Below, one piece after another: positions 17,203 to 26,670 of a stretch of DNA of 44,908 nt. Position 1 is the first letter of the stretch; each line of letters starts with the position of its first letter. The stretch spans positions 333,972 through 378,879 of the forward strand of contig NZ_LMSL01000039.1 in the NCBI RefSeq assembly GCF_001428405.1. Reading direction: 5' to 3'. Below the pieces are notes generated by a model. That model was not told where the DNA came from and did no database searches. It was given only the letters and a program-made list of their open reading frames with translations. Source of the stretch: Frateuria sp. Soil773. GTDB lineage: Bacteria > Pseudomonadota > Gammaproteobacteria > Xanthomonadales > Rhodanobacteraceae. A program made the translations under genes and the position numbers.

Positions 17203-17710
17203 GGCATCTACTGGTCAGTGGAAACGGAGTGAGACTCAGAGCGCCGGAAGGATACGCCCCGCGTTACGGCGATTCCACCGCCGCGGCAGTTTGCCTGCCC
17301 GCCGCGACGCCCGCGGCCAGCGCGCAAGTGCTCGGTCGCGAGCCCGGCGGGCGGGCGGGAACGACGCCCCATCCGGCCGCGCCGTCACCAGCGCGCCTCG
17401 CCTACCGGATACGTGCACCAAAGACGCGGGGGCACGGCATAATCGGCCCGCCTGGCCATCGCGGCGGCCGGCAAACCGCCGCAGCAGGCGTTGCAGGGCT
17501 GGACCCGGGCGCCGGGCAAAATGTAAACTGCCCAGTATAGTCAGGCTCGAAACCCCCGCCCTGCACCAAGCCGCCGATACCGTTCCGCCGTCGATCCTCC
17601 CGGACCAACGGCACTAGGCGCGGGATCGGGCGGCCCACGATCATGGCGAGCTTGGCCGCCGGCCGGTGCCGGCGTCCCCCGTTTCCCAATCAAGCATGAA
17701 TGGAGCACTC
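17203..17710. other. Long divergent spacer between glutamate dehydrogenase and the RND pump
   Basis: About 500 bases without a convincing gene. Small open frames on both strands lack ribosome binding sites or recognisable products. The only clear signal is the palindrome with an overlapping -10-like hexamer at 17524-17541. The gdhB promoter should also be here, but I could not identify it. Confidence 0.6.
17524..17541 (+). promoter_or_regulatory. Candidate repressor operator overlapping a -10 box, RND pump
   Basis: TAAACTGCCCAGTATA (17524-17539) is an inverted repeat, TAaACTG-cc-CAGTaTA, with a single mismatch between the 7-base arms. It overlaps TATAGT (17536-17541), a plausible -10 hexamer. 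No good -35 is visible. TetR-family regulators of RND pumps often bind palindromes of this kind at the promoter, but no regulator gene is nearby. The start codon is about 170 bases downstream, so the leader would be long. Confidence 0.45.
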
Positions 17711-18895
17711 ATGAAGCCCTCGACACTGCGCACCCCCGCACTGTGCCTTGGCCTGCTCGCCCTGGCCGCCTGCGGCAAAGGCAAGGAGCAGGGTCCACCG
17801 CAGATGCCGCCGCCGGAAGTCGGAGTACTGACCATGCAGCCGCAGAGCGCTCCGTTGACCAAGGACCTGGTCGGCCGGCTGTCGCCGTTCCGCAGCGCCG
17901 ACGTGCGTGCGCGCGTGCCGGGCGTGCTGATCAAGCGGACCTACGCCGAGGGCACCGACGTCAAGCAGGGCCAGGTGCTGTTCCAGATCGACCCGGCCCC
18001 GCTCAAGGCCGCCCTCGACGCCAGCCAGGGCGCCCTGGCGCAGGCCGAGGCTACCTACACCAACAACAAGGTGGCGGCCAAGCGCGCGCGAGAGCTGGCG
18101 CCCAAGGGCTACATCTCCAAGTCCGACCTGGACAACGCCGAGGCCGCCGAGCGCACCGCCGCCGCCGCTGTGCAGGCCGCGCGCGCCAACGTGCAGACCG
18201 CCCGGATCAACCTGGGCTACGCCAACGTCGCCTCGCCGATCGACGGCCGCGCCGGCCAGCAGCAGGTCACCGAGGGCGCCCTGGTGGGCCAGGGCGAAGC
18301 GACCCTGCTGACCACGGTGGACCAGATCGACCCGCTGTACGTCAACTTCACCCTGAGCGTGGACGAGCTGGGCCAGATGCGCGCGGCGCAGAGCACCGGC
18401 AACGTCACCCTCTCCGATCCGGACAAGGCCAGCGTGCAGATCACCCTGCCCGACGGCCGCCCGTATGCGGAAACCGGCACGCTGGACTTCTCCGACACCT
18501 CGGTGAACCCGGCCACCGGCGCGGTGAACCTGCGCGCCCAGGTGCCCAACCCGAAGCGCACCCTGCTGCCGGGCATGTACGTCACCCTGAAGGCGAACCT
18601 GGGCGAGCAGAACAAGGTGTTCCTGGTGCCCCAGGCCGCGGTGCAGCGCGACCCCGCCGGCCCCTACGTGATGACCGTCGGCTCCGACGGCAAGGTGGCG
18701 CGCAGCAACATCGCCACCACCGGGACCCACGGCGGCGACTGGATCGTCAACGACGGCGTCAAGGCCGGCGACAAGGTGATCGTGTCGGGCCTGCAGATGG
18801 TGAAGGAAGGCGCGCCTGCCAAGGCCACGCCGTGGCAGCCGGCACCCGCCGGTGCCGCCTCCACCAAGACTCCGGCTCCGGCCGGCGGCAAGTAA
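17711..18895 (+). CDS. RND efflux periplasmic adaptor, lipoprotein (MexA/AcrA type)
   Basis: 394 residues. The lipoprotein signal MKPSTLRTPALCLGLLALAAC ends in the lipobox LAAC, so the mature protein is acylated and tethered to the inner membrane facing the periplasm. Then come a barrel-sandwich hybrid/lipoyl half (VRARVPGVLIKRTYAEGTDV), a helical hairpin (residues about 90-165, with YISKSDLDNAEAAERTAAAA), NLGYANVASPIDGR, a beta-barrel domain, and a membrane-proximal domain ending in an Ala/Pro tail. It bridges the RND pump and an outer-membrane channel. GGAG six bases upstream supports this start over ATG at 17696. The RND gene begins 13 bases after its stop. Confidence 0.94.
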   Translation: MKPSTLRTPALCLGLLALAACGKGKEQGPPQMPPPEVGVLTMQPQSAPLTKDLVGRLSPFRSADVRARVPGVLIKRTYAEGTDVKQGQVLFQIDPAPLKAALDASQGALAQAEATYTNNKVAAKRARELAPKGYISKSDLDNAEAAERTAAAAVQAARANVQTARINLGYANVASPIDGRAGQQQVTEGALVGQGEATLLTTVDQIDPLYVNFTLSVDELGQMRAAQSTGNVTLSDPDKASVQITLPDGRPYAETGTLDFSDTSVNPATGAVNLRAQVPNPKRTLLPGMYVTLKANLGEQNKVFLVPQAAVQRDPAGPYVMTVGSDGKVARSNIATTGTHGGDWIVNDGVKAGDKVIVSGLQMVKEGAPAKATPWQPAPAGAASTKTPAPAGGK

Positions 18896-18908
18896 CGGAG
18901 CCCCGATC

Positions 18909-21900
18909 ATGCCGAGTTTCTTCATCGACCGCCCGATCTTCGCCTGGGTGGTGGCGATCCTGATCTCGCTGGGCGGCGTCCTGGCGATCCTCAACCTGGG
19001 CGTGGAGTCGTATCCCACGATCGCCCCCCCCTCGGTGACGGTATCGGCCACCTACCCCGGCGCCAGCGCGGAGACCACCGAGAAGACCGTTACCCAGGTG
19101 ATCGAGCAGCAGCTCACCGGCATCGACCACCTGCTGTACTTCAACTCCTCCTCGTCGGCCAACGGCCGCGCCCAGATCACGCTGACCTTCGAGACCGGCA
19201 CCGATCCGGACATCGCCCAGGTGCAGGTGCAGAACAAGGTGGCGCTGGCCACCCCGCGCCTGCCCTCGGAAGTGACCCAGCAGGGCGTGGTGGTGGCCAA
19301 GGCCAACGCCGGCTTCCTGATGGTGGTGGCGCTGAAGTCGGACAACCCGAGCATCGACCGCGACCGCCTCAACGACATTGTCGGCTCGCAGGTGCTCGAC
19401 CAGATCTCGCGCGTGCCCGGCGTGGGCAGCACCCAGCAGTTCGGTTCCGAATACGCCATGCGCATCTGGCTGGACCCGGACAAGCTGCAGGGCTACGGCC
19501 TCTCGGCCACCCAGGTGCAGGCTGCGGTGAAGACGCAGAACGTGCAGTTCGCGGCCGGCTCGGTCGGCGCCGACCCGGCCATGCCGGGCCAGGGCTTCAC
19601 CGCCGCCGTGTCGACCGAAGGGCGCTTCACCACGCCCGAGCAGTTCGCCGGAATCATCCTGCGCGCCAACCCGGACGGCACCACGGTCAAGCTCGGCGAC
19701 GTGGCGAAGATCACCTTCGGCCCCGGCAACTACGGCTTCGACACCACCTGGGACGGCAAGCCGATCGGCGCCTTCGCGATCCAGTTGCTGCCCGGCGCGA
19801 ACGCGCTGGACGTGGCCACCGCGGTGCGCGGCAAGATGGACGAGCTGGCGCCCAGCTTCCCGCAGGGCGTGAGCTGGTTCAGCCCGTACGACAGCACCAC
19901 CTTCGTGCGCATCTCCATCGACGAGGTGGTGCACACCCTGGTCGAGGCGATCGTGCTGGTGTTCCTGGTGATGCTGCTGTTCCTGCAGAACATCCGCGCC
20001 ACCATCATCCCGACCCTGGTGATCCCGGTCGCCCTGCTCGGCACCTTCCTGGGCATGCTGCCGCTCGGCTTCACCATCAACCAGTTGACCCTGTTCGGCA
20101 TGGTGCTGGCGATCGGCATCGTGGTGGACGATGCGATCGTGGTGATCGAAAACGTCGAACGCATCATGACCGAGGAAGGGCTCTCGCCGAAGGACGCCAC
20201 GCGCAAGGCGATGGGCCAGATCACCGGCGCGGTGGTGGCGATCACCGTGGTGCTGGCGGCGGTGTTCATTCCGTCGGCGCTGCAGCCGGGCGCCTCGGGC
20301 GTCATCTACAAGCAGTTCGCGCTGACCATCGCGGTGTCGATGGGCTTCTCCGCGTTCCTCGCGCTGTCGTTCACGCCGGCGCTCTGCGCCAGCTTCCTGC
20401 AGCCGGAGCACCACAAGAAGAAGAACATCGTCTTCCGCAAGTTCAACCAGTTCTTCGACTGGGTCACCCACACCTACACCGGCCACATCGGCGGGGCGGT
20501 GCGGCATGCGCCGCGCTGGATGGTGGTGTTCGTGCTGATCGCGGTGCTCGGCGGCTTCCTGTTCACCCGCCTGCCCGGCAGCTTCCTCCCCGAGGAAGAC
20601 CAGGGCTACGCGCTGGCCATCATCCAGCTCCCCCCGGGCGCCAGCAAGCAGCGCACGGCGGCGGTGATGAAGCAGATGCGCGACGTGCTCGGCAAGGACA
20701 AGGCGGTGGAAGGCGTGCTGCAGGTCACCGGCTTCAGCTTCATCGGCTCCAGCGAAAACGCCGGCATGGGCTTCATCAAGCTCACCGACTGGTCCAAGCG
20801 CGACGTCACCGCCGCCGAGTTCATCCAGCGTGCCAACGGCGCGATGCAGCAGATCCGCGATGCGCGCATCTTCGTCGCCAACATCCCGACGGTGCAGGGC
20901 CTGGGCCAGTTCGGCGGCTTCGACATGTACTTGCAGGATCGCAGCGGCGCAGGCCGCGACGCGCTCACCCAGGCGCGCAACACCCTGCTCGGCAAGGCGG
21001 CCCAGAACCCGGTGCTGACCGGCGTGCGTCCGAACACGCTGGAGGATTCGCCGCAGTTGCGCCTGGACGTGGACCGCGTCCAGGCCCAGTCGATGGGCCT
21101 GTCGGTGGGCGACATCTACAACGCCATCGGCCTGATGCTGGCGCCCGTCTACGTCAACGACTTCACCTACGGCGGCCGCGTCAAGCGCGTGATCATGCAG
21201 GCGGACGCGCCCTACCGCATGGGGCCGGAGGCGCTGCAGCACATCTTCACGCCCAGCACGCAGACCACCGCCAACGGCACGCCGGCGATGATCCCGCTGT
21301 CCACTGTGGTGCGCTCCAAGTGGGAGGTCTCCTCGCCCGCGCTGACCCGCTACAACGGCTACTCGGCGGTGGAAATCGTCGGCTCGCCCACGCTGGGGCA
21401 CGCCTCGGGCGAAGCCATGAGCGAGATGGAGAAGATCGTCACCAACGACCTGCCCAAGGGCTACGGTTTCGACTGGACCGGCCAGTCGTACCAGGAGATC
21501 CTGTCCGGCAACGCCGCCACGCTGCTGATGGTGCTGTCGATCGTGATCGTGTTCCTGGCGCTGGCCGCACTCTACGAGAGTTGGTCGATCCCGGTGTCGG
21601 TGCTGCTGGTGCTGCCGCTGGGCCTGCTCGGCACGGTGGTGTTCACCCTGCTGCGCGGCCTGCCCGACGACATCTACTTCAAGATCGGCATGATCACGGT
21701 GATCGGCCTGGCCGCGAAGAACGCGATCCTGATCGTGGAGTTCGCGGTGGAGCAGCAGTTGCACGGACAGACCCTGCGCGAGGCCACGATCACCGCGGCG
21801 CGGCTGCGGTTGCGCCCGATCCTGATGACCTCGCTGGCCTTCATCCTCGGCGTGTTCCCGCTGTTCGTCTCCACCGGCGCCGGCGCCAACGCCCGCCACG

Positions 21901-22106
21901 CCATCGGTACCGGCGTGATCGGCGGCATGCTGTTCGCCACCTTCCTCGGCGTGCTGCTGATCCCGGTGTTCTACGTGGTGGTGCGCCGCCTGCTGGGCGA
22001 CAAGCTCGACGAGGCGTCGCACAAGCTGCCGCCGACGCACGACCATCCGGGCGACGATCCGCACGGCCGGCAGTCGTTCGACTCCGATCCGCAGCGCGGG
22101 CATTGA
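18909..22106 (+). CDS. HAE1-family RND multidrug efflux pump (MexB/AcrB type)
   Basis: A 1065-residue inner-membrane proton/drug antiporter. It starts MPSFFIDRPIFAWVVAI, the standard HAE1 N-terminus, with GIVVDDAIVVIENVERI giving the proton-relay Asp407-Asp408 and GLAAKNAILIVEFAVEQQ giving Lys937. Other landmarks are FNSSSSANGRAQITLTFETG, SFLPEEDQGYALAIIQLPPG and the second-half ALAALYESWSIPVSVLLVLP. Twelve membrane helices and two large periplasmic loops are expected. No OprM/TolC-like gene follows, so the outer-membrane channel must be supplied from elsewhere. The last eight or so codons resemble two tandem copies of the same sequence just downstream, so the gene end is part of a repeat. 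Confidence 0.95.
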   Translation: MPSFFIDRPIFAWVVAILISLGGVLAILNLGVESYPTIAPPSVTVSATYPGASAETTEKTVTQVIEQQLTGIDHLLYFNSSSSANGRAQITLTFETGTDPDIAQVQVQNKVALATPRLPSEVTQQGVVVAKANAGFLMVVALKSDNPSIDRDRLNDIVGSQVLDQISRVPGVGSTQQFGSEYAMRIWLDPDKLQGYGLSATQVQAAVKTQNVQFAAGSVGADPAMPGQGFTAAVSTEGRFTTPEQFAGIILRANPDGTTVKLGDVAKITFGPGNYGFDTTWDGKPIGAFAIQLLPGANALDVATAVRGKMDELAPSFPQGVSWFSPYDSTTFVRISIDEVVHTLVEAIVLVFLVMLLFLQNIRATIIPTLVIPVALLGTFLGMLPLGFTINQLTLFGMVLAIGIVVDDAIVVIENVERIMTEEGLSPKDATRKAMGQITGAVVAITVVLAAVFIPSALQPGASGVIYKQFALTIAVSMGFSAFLALSFTPALCASFLQPEHHKKKNIVFRKFNQFFDWVTHTYTGHIGGAVRHAPRWMVVFVLIAVLGGFLFTRLPGSFLPEEDQGYALAIIQLPPGASKQRTAAVMKQMRDVLGKDKAVEGVLQVTGFSFIGSSENAGMGFIKLTDWSKRDVTAAEFIQRANGAMQQIRDARIFVANIPTVQGLGQFGGFDMYLQDRSGAGRDALTQARNTLLGKAAQNPVLTGVRPNTLEDSPQLRLDVDRVQAQSMGLSVGDIYNAIGLMLAPVYVNDFTYGGRVKRVIMQADAPYRMGPEALQHIFTPSTQTTANGTPAMIPLSTVVRSKWEVSSPALTRYNGYSAVEIVGSPTLGHASGEAMSEMEKIVTNDLPKGYGFDWTGQSYQEILSGNAATLLMVLSIVIVFLALAALYESWSIPVSVLLVLPLGLLGTVVFTLLRGLPDDIYFKIGMITVIGLAAKNAILIVEFAVEQQLHGQTLREATITAARLRLRPILMTSLAFILGVFPLFVSTGAGANARHAIGTGVIGGMLFATFLGVLLIPVFYVVVRRLLGDKLDEASHKLPPTHDHPGDDPHGRQSFDSDPQRGH

Positions 22107-22177
22107 GGCAGGAGTAAGCGAAGAGGAGCGAAGGGCGAGAGAAAGCCGCCTCCTGTTCCTTCAACGCGAGTGGAAAG

Positions 22178-22207
22178 AAAGGCCCTGGCGCAAGCCGGGG
22201 CCTTTTT
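22178..22207 (+). terminator. Terminator hairpin after the RND pump, unit 1
   Basis: The stem AAAGGCCCTGGC / GCCGGGGCCTTT has one G-T wobble, a GCAA loop and a run of five T. It lies about 70 bases after the pump stop codon and is the likely end of the efflux transcript. Confidence 0.75.
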
Positions 22208-22331
22208 GTATCCGCGTCTTGCAGGCATGGAGGCGCGCGACTCCGACTGCTTCGTGGACATTGAAAGGCAGGAGTGAGTGGTGAGGAGTGAGAGAAAGCC
22301 TTTGTCCCGCGCCTTTGCCGCGGGTAGCAAG

Positions 22332-22361
22332 AAAGACCCGGGTGCAAGGTTGGGCCTTTTT
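22332..22361 (+). terminator. Degenerate terminator-like hairpin, unit 2
   Basis: AAAGACCCGG pairs imperfectly with TTGGGCCTTT around GTGCAAGG, followed by T5. It is a weaker copy of the unit 1 hairpin. Confidence 0.5.
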
Positions 22362-22548
22362 GTATTTGCGCCTTGCGGACACAGGCGTTCGACTCCGGCC
22401 CCTCGCGGACATTGAAAAGGCGGGAGTGAGCGGGGAGGAGTGAGAGAAAGCCCTTCCCGCGCCTTCTGGCTGGCTGGACTGGCCCCGGGCTCGACCCTTC
22501 GTTGCCTGTCACAGCCAGTAGCCACTTCCACGAAGCCCGCACAAACAA

Positions 22549-22578
22549 AAAAGGCCCCGGTTCACACCGGGGCCTTTT
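22549..22578. terminator. Strong bidirectional terminator between convergent genes, unit 3
   Basis: A perfect stem AAAAGGCCCCGGT / ACCGGGGCCTTTT with a short TCAC loop, preceded by an A tract and followed by T4. It sits between the pump (plus) and the acyl-CoA dehydrogenase (minus) and suits both directions. Confidence 0.85.
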
Positions 22579-22663
22579 GCCGTTCATTCCATGCTGGCGG
22601 GCAAGTAAGGAAATCGCGAGCTTTCTCTCGCTCCTTACTCCTCCCCACTCACTCCTCGCCTTG

Positions 22664-23824
<1,161 letters not shown>

Positions 23825-23907
23825 GGGCGGCTCCAAAGGGGGAGTAAAGCCCGCCATTTTAGCGCCAGCGCCGGGGCCGGCCATGTGCGGATGCAGCAGA
23901 AAGGCGA

Positions 23908-24010
23908 GGAGCGAGTGAAAAGGCCAAGAGTGAGTGGAGAGGAGTGAGAAGTGAGAGAAAGCCTGGGTACTCGCTGCTCTCCTCTCACTTCTCACTCCTC
24001 CCCTCTCTCT
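23908..24010. repeat. GA/CT-rich hairpin element, copy 2
   Basis: GA-rich words from 23908 lead to the perfect 19-bp arms GAGGAGTGAGAAGTGAGAG (23939-23957) and CTCTCACTTCTCACTCCTC (23982-24000), with a 24-base loop. The element fills most of the divergent spacer between the acyl-CoA dehydrogenase and the sahR-like gene and stops about ten bases before the latter's -35 box. Confidence 0.9.
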
Positions 24011-24020
24011 CCTCCCGCTC

Positions 24021-24049
24021 TTGACGTAACGCCAACCGGCGTCTAGCCT
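24021..24049 (+). promoter_or_regulatory. Candidate sigma-70 promoter for the sahR-metH operon
   Basis: TTGACG (24021-24026) is a good -35. A 17-base spacer leads to TAGCCT (24044-24049), a weak -10 with only three consensus bases. Transcription would begin at about 24056, immediately before the palindrome at 24060. Confidence 0.45.
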
Positions 24050-24059
24050 TGTTAATCTC

Positions 24060-24073
24060 TCTATCGCGATAGA
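24060..24073. promoter_or_regulatory. Perfect 14-bp palindrome, likely SahR operator
   Basis: TCTATCGCGATAGA is fully self-complementary and lies ten bases before the start codon of the ArsR-type regulator gene, at the expected transcription start. ArsR-family repressors usually bind such palindromes in their own promoters. Binding here would block transcription of the regulator, GNAT and both metH genes. Confidence 0.7.
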
Positions 24074-24083
24074 TGGATAACAC

Positions 24084-25010
24084 ATGGATCTGGCGACCGC
24101 CTCCAGCGTGTTGCGCCTGCTGGCGGACCCTACCCGCGTGCGCCTGCTCGCCCTGCTCGAACACGAGGAGCTTACCGTGGCCGAGCTGGCCGCCGTGCTG
24201 CGCCTGGCGCAGCCGCGCGTGTCCACCCACTTGGCCAAGCTCAAGGAAGCCGAGCTGGTGCGCGACCGCCGCGCCGGCGTCTCGGCGTATTACCGCGCCA
24301 ACAACGAAGGCGACGCCCGCCAGCACGAGTTGCTGAAATCCCTGCGCGAGAGCATCGACGATGCGCTGCTGCGCGAGGATGCCGCGCGCCTGCCCGGCGT
24401 GCTCGCCCAGCGCGCCGACGAGGAAGGCTGGGCCGATACCGTGGCCGGCGACATGGAGCGGCACTATTCGCCCGGCCGCACCTGGGAAACGCTGGCGCGC
24501 GCGCTGCTGCAACTGCTGGAAACCGGCGACGTGCTCGACATCGCCTCCGGCGACGGCATCACCGCCGAGCTGCTCGCGCCGCACGCTCGCTCGATCGTCT
24601 GCGTCGATTCCAGCGAACGCGTGGTCGAGGCCGCCGCCAGACGGCTCAAGCCCTTCGGCAACGTCGAGGTGCGCCAGGGCGACATGCACGCGCTCGACCT
24701 CGGCGAGCGCCGCTTCGACCTGGTGCTGATGCTACACGCGCTGACCTACGCCGAGCCCCCGGCCAAGGCCGTGGCCGAGGCTTCGCACCTGCTGCGCAGC
24801 GGCGGCCGGCTGCTCGCCATCACCCTGGGCCGGCACGACCACCGGGCCGTGGTGCAACCGTTCGACCACCGCAACCTGGGCTTCTCCTTCAACGACCTGG
24901 GCGGCTTCGCGCGCGCCGCAGGCCTGGAGGAAATCAGTTGCACCCGCCTCAGCCGCGAACGCAAGGCGCCGCATTTCGAAGTCATCAGCCTGCTGGCGCG
25001 CAAGCCATGA
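24084..25010 (+). CDS. sahR: ArsR-family regulator fused to a SAM-binding methyltransferase domain (SahR-like)
   Basis: 308 residues. Residues 1-90 are an ArsR winged helix ([40 protein letters not shown]). It lacks the cysteines of metal sensors. From about 145 a class I methyltransferase fold follows, with motif [16 protein letters not shown], then [16 protein letters not shown] and [15 protein letters not shown]. SahR proteins have this ArsR-plus-SAM-domain build, sense S-adenosylhomocysteine and repress methionine-cycle genes in Proteobacteria (established for the family). Location directly before metH with overlapping codons supports that role. The stop overlaps the GNAT start (ATGA). 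Whether the domain still transfers methyl groups cannot be told. Confidence 0.85.
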   Translation: MDLATASSVLRLLADPTRVRLLALLEHEELTVAELAAVLRLAQPRVSTHLAKLKEAELVRDRRAGVSAYYRANNEGDARQHELLKSLRESIDDALLREDAARLPGVLAQRADEEGWADTVAGDMERHYSPGRTWETLARALLQLLETGDVLDIASGDGITAELLAPHARSIVCVDSSERVVEAAARRLKPFGNVEVRQGDMHALDLGERRFDLVLMLHALTYAEPPAKAVAEASHLLRSGGRLLAITLGRHDHRAVVQPFDHRNLGFSFNDLGGFARAAGLEEISCTRLSRERKAPHFEVISLLARKP

Positions 25011-25579
25011 ACAGCCCCGCGCGCCCGGGCGATTTCGACTACCGCGCTCCCGCGCATGCGGAAGGACCCGCGCTGGCCGCGATGGCGCGGCAGTGCTTCG
25101 CGGAGACCTTCGGCCACCTCTACGACGACGCCGACCTCCAACCGTTCCTCGACGAAGCCTACGGACCGCAGGGACTGCCGGCGGAGATGGACGACCCGCA
25201 GACCGAATTCCGCATCGCCTGCCTCGACGGCGCGGTGATCGGCTACGCCAAGCTGTCGCCCTTGCGCGCCCCCGCGGAAAACCCGCGATCCGGCGCACTG
25301 GAGCTGCGCCAGCTCTACGTGCTGGCCCCATGGCAAGGCGCCGGTGTCGCCCCCGCGCTCATGGAATGGGCCCTGGCCCGCGCAAGGGCCCGCGGCGCGC
25401 CGGAGCTCTACCTCACCGTGTTCGACCACAACCACCGGGCGAAGCGCTTCTACGCCCGCTACGGCTTCGGCGAGTCGGGACGCTGCACGTTCCGCATGGG
25501 CGCGCGCATCGACGACGACCGGATCTGGCGCAAGCCGCTCGACACCTGTCCCCCTCCATCGCCCAGGATCCTTCCATGA
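25007..25579 (+). CDS. GNAT acetyltransferase inside the methionine operon
   Basis: 190 residues. The acetyl-CoA site is [20 protein letters not shown] (about 100-120), an R/Q-x-x-G-x-G/A loop in WQGAGVA, followed by [20 protein letters not shown] and [17 protein letters not shown], all typical of GNAT motifs A and B. The target is unknown. Both ends overlap neighbours by ATGA (with sahR upstream and metH downstream), so it is translated in step with methionine synthase. It is not a known methionine-pathway enzyme, and any role there is inference from position. Confidence 0.85.
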   Translation: MNSPARPGDFDYRAPAHAEGPALAAMARQCFAETFGHLYDDADLQPFLDEAYGPQGLPAEMDDPQTEFRIACLDGAVIGYAKLSPLRAPAENPRSGALELRQLYVLAPWQGAGVAPALMEWALARARARGAPELYLTVFDHNHRAKRFYARYGFGESGRCTFRMGARIDDDRIWRKPLDTCPPPSPRILP

Positions 25580-26670
25580 GTACCCTGCCCTGGCTCCACC
25601 CCGACCGCGTCGCGCTGCTGGAAACGGCGCTGGAACGCCGCATCATGGTCCTCGACGGCGGCATGGGCACCATGCTGCAAGGCCACCGGCTGGACGAGGC
25701 CGGCTTCCGCGGCGAGCGCTTCGAGCACGGCCACGACGGCGCGCACGCTCACCGCCACGACGAACACGCCCATCCCGGCGGCTGCGACCTCAAGGGCAAC
25801 AACGACCTGCTCACGCTGACCCAGCCGGCGATCATCCGCGGCGTGCACGAGGCCTACCTCGAAGCCGGCGCGGACCTGGTGGAAACCAATACCTTCAACT
25901 CCACCCGCATCAGCCAGGCCGACTACCGCCTGGAGCATCTCGCGCACGAACTGAACCTCGAAGGCGCGAAGCTGGCCCGCGCCGCCGCCGACGCCTGGAC
26001 CGCGAAGACGCCGGACCGGCCGCGCTTCGTGATCGGCGTGCTCGGCCCCACCAGCCGCACCGCCTCGCTGTCGCCCGACGTCAACGACCCCGGCTTCCGC
26101 AACGTTACGTTCGAGGAACTGGCGGGCAACTACCGCGAATCCGCCGCCGGCCTGGTCGACGGCGGCGCCGACGCGGTCATGGTCGAGACCATCTTCGACA
26201 CGCTGAACGCCAAGGCCGCGCTGTACGCGCTCTCCGAGCTGTTCCGCGAGCGCGGCGCGCGCGTGCCGGTGATGATCTCCGGCACCATCACCGACCGCTC
26301 CGGCCGCACCCTGTCCGGCCAGACCGCCGAAGCGTTCTGGTACTCCGTGCGCCACGCGCGGCCGCTGTCGGTCGGGCTCAACTGCGCGCTGGGCGCGGCC
26401 GACCTGCGCCCGCACATCCAGACCCTGGCCGGCATCGCCGAGTGCCACGTCAGCACCCATCCCAACGCGGGCCTGCCCAACGCCTTCGCCGAATACGACG
26501 AGACGCCCGAGCAGATGGCCAGCGTGATCGGCGGCTTCGCCCGCGACGGCCTGCTCAACCTCGTCGGCGGCTGCTGCGGCACCACGCCCGCGCACATCGC
26601 GGCGATCGCCGTGGCGGTGCGCGACTGTGCGCCGCGCCAGTTGCCCGGCCTCGCGCGGGAAGCCGCGTGA
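25576..26670 (+). CDS. metH: Methionine synthase, homocysteine-binding half
   Basis: 364 residues equal to the first module of E. coli MetH. The start of the barrel is [20 protein letters not shown] and [20 protein letters not shown]. Zinc ligands are Cys270 (GLNCALG) and Cys333-Cys334 (GGCCGT). It binds and activates homocysteine for methylation by cobalamin on the partner protein. Unusual is a His-rich insert at residues 51-66 with seven histidines ([16 protein letters not shown]), exactly where E. coli has only a few residues before [10 protein letters not shown]. It ends after the barrel; folate, cobalamin and activation modules are in the next gene. The start is fixed by the ATGA overlap with the GNAT gene. 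Confidence 0.95.
   Translation: MSTLPWLHPDRVALLETALERRIMVLDGGMGTMLQGHRLDEAGFRGERFEHGHDGAHAHRHDEHAHPGGCDLKGNNDLLTLTQPAIIRGVHEAYLEAGADLVETNTFNSTRISQADYRLEHLAHELNLEGAKLARAAADAWTAKTPDRPRFVIGVLGPTSRTASLSPDVNDPGFRNVTFEELAGNYRESAAGLVDGGADAVMVETIFDTLNAKAALYALSELFRERGARVPVMISGTITDRSGRTLSGQTAEAFWYSVRHARPLSVGLNCALGAADLRPHIQTLAGIAECHVSTHPNAGLPNAFAEYDETPEQMASVIGGFARDGLLNLVGGCCGTTPAHIAAIAVAVRDCAPRQLPGLAREAA

Larger units (their letters stand above)
22076..22600 (+). repeat. Three tandem units: gene-end mimic, GA tract, terminator-like hairpin
   Basis: Units start at GACTCCG (22080, 22239, 22391; periods 159 and 152). Each runs GACTCCG...GG(A)CATTGA, then a GA-rich tract (GGCAGGAGTGAGTGG...GAGGAGTGAGAGAAAGCC in unit 2), then a GGCCC...GGGCC hairpin with a T run. 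In unit 1 the GACTCCG...CATTGA part is the 3' end and stop codon of the pump gene. A CT-rich inverse tract closes the region at 22620-22660. No open frame here looks like a gene. Confidence 0.85.

Noticed and set aside
11323-17232. A 1969-codon open frame on plus, antisense to glutamate dehydrogenase
   Set aside because: It is His/Arg/Val/Leu-rich shadow sequence produced by high-GC codon use of gdhB; no domain or ribosome binding site.
18759-22103. A 1114-codon minus-strand frame opposite the RND pump
   Set aside because: Antisense shadow; the plus-strand protein is an unmistakable HAE1 pump.
22107-22600. Small minus-strand proteins encoded in the tandem repeat
   Set aside because: The frames differ between units, have no ribosome binding sites, and read as low-complexity Ser/Leu/Pro sequence from CT-rich DNA.
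24084-25010. ArsR-type gene as an arsenic or metal sensor
   Set aside because: The metal-binding cysteine motif is absent, a SAM-binding domain is fused, and the partner genes are metH.
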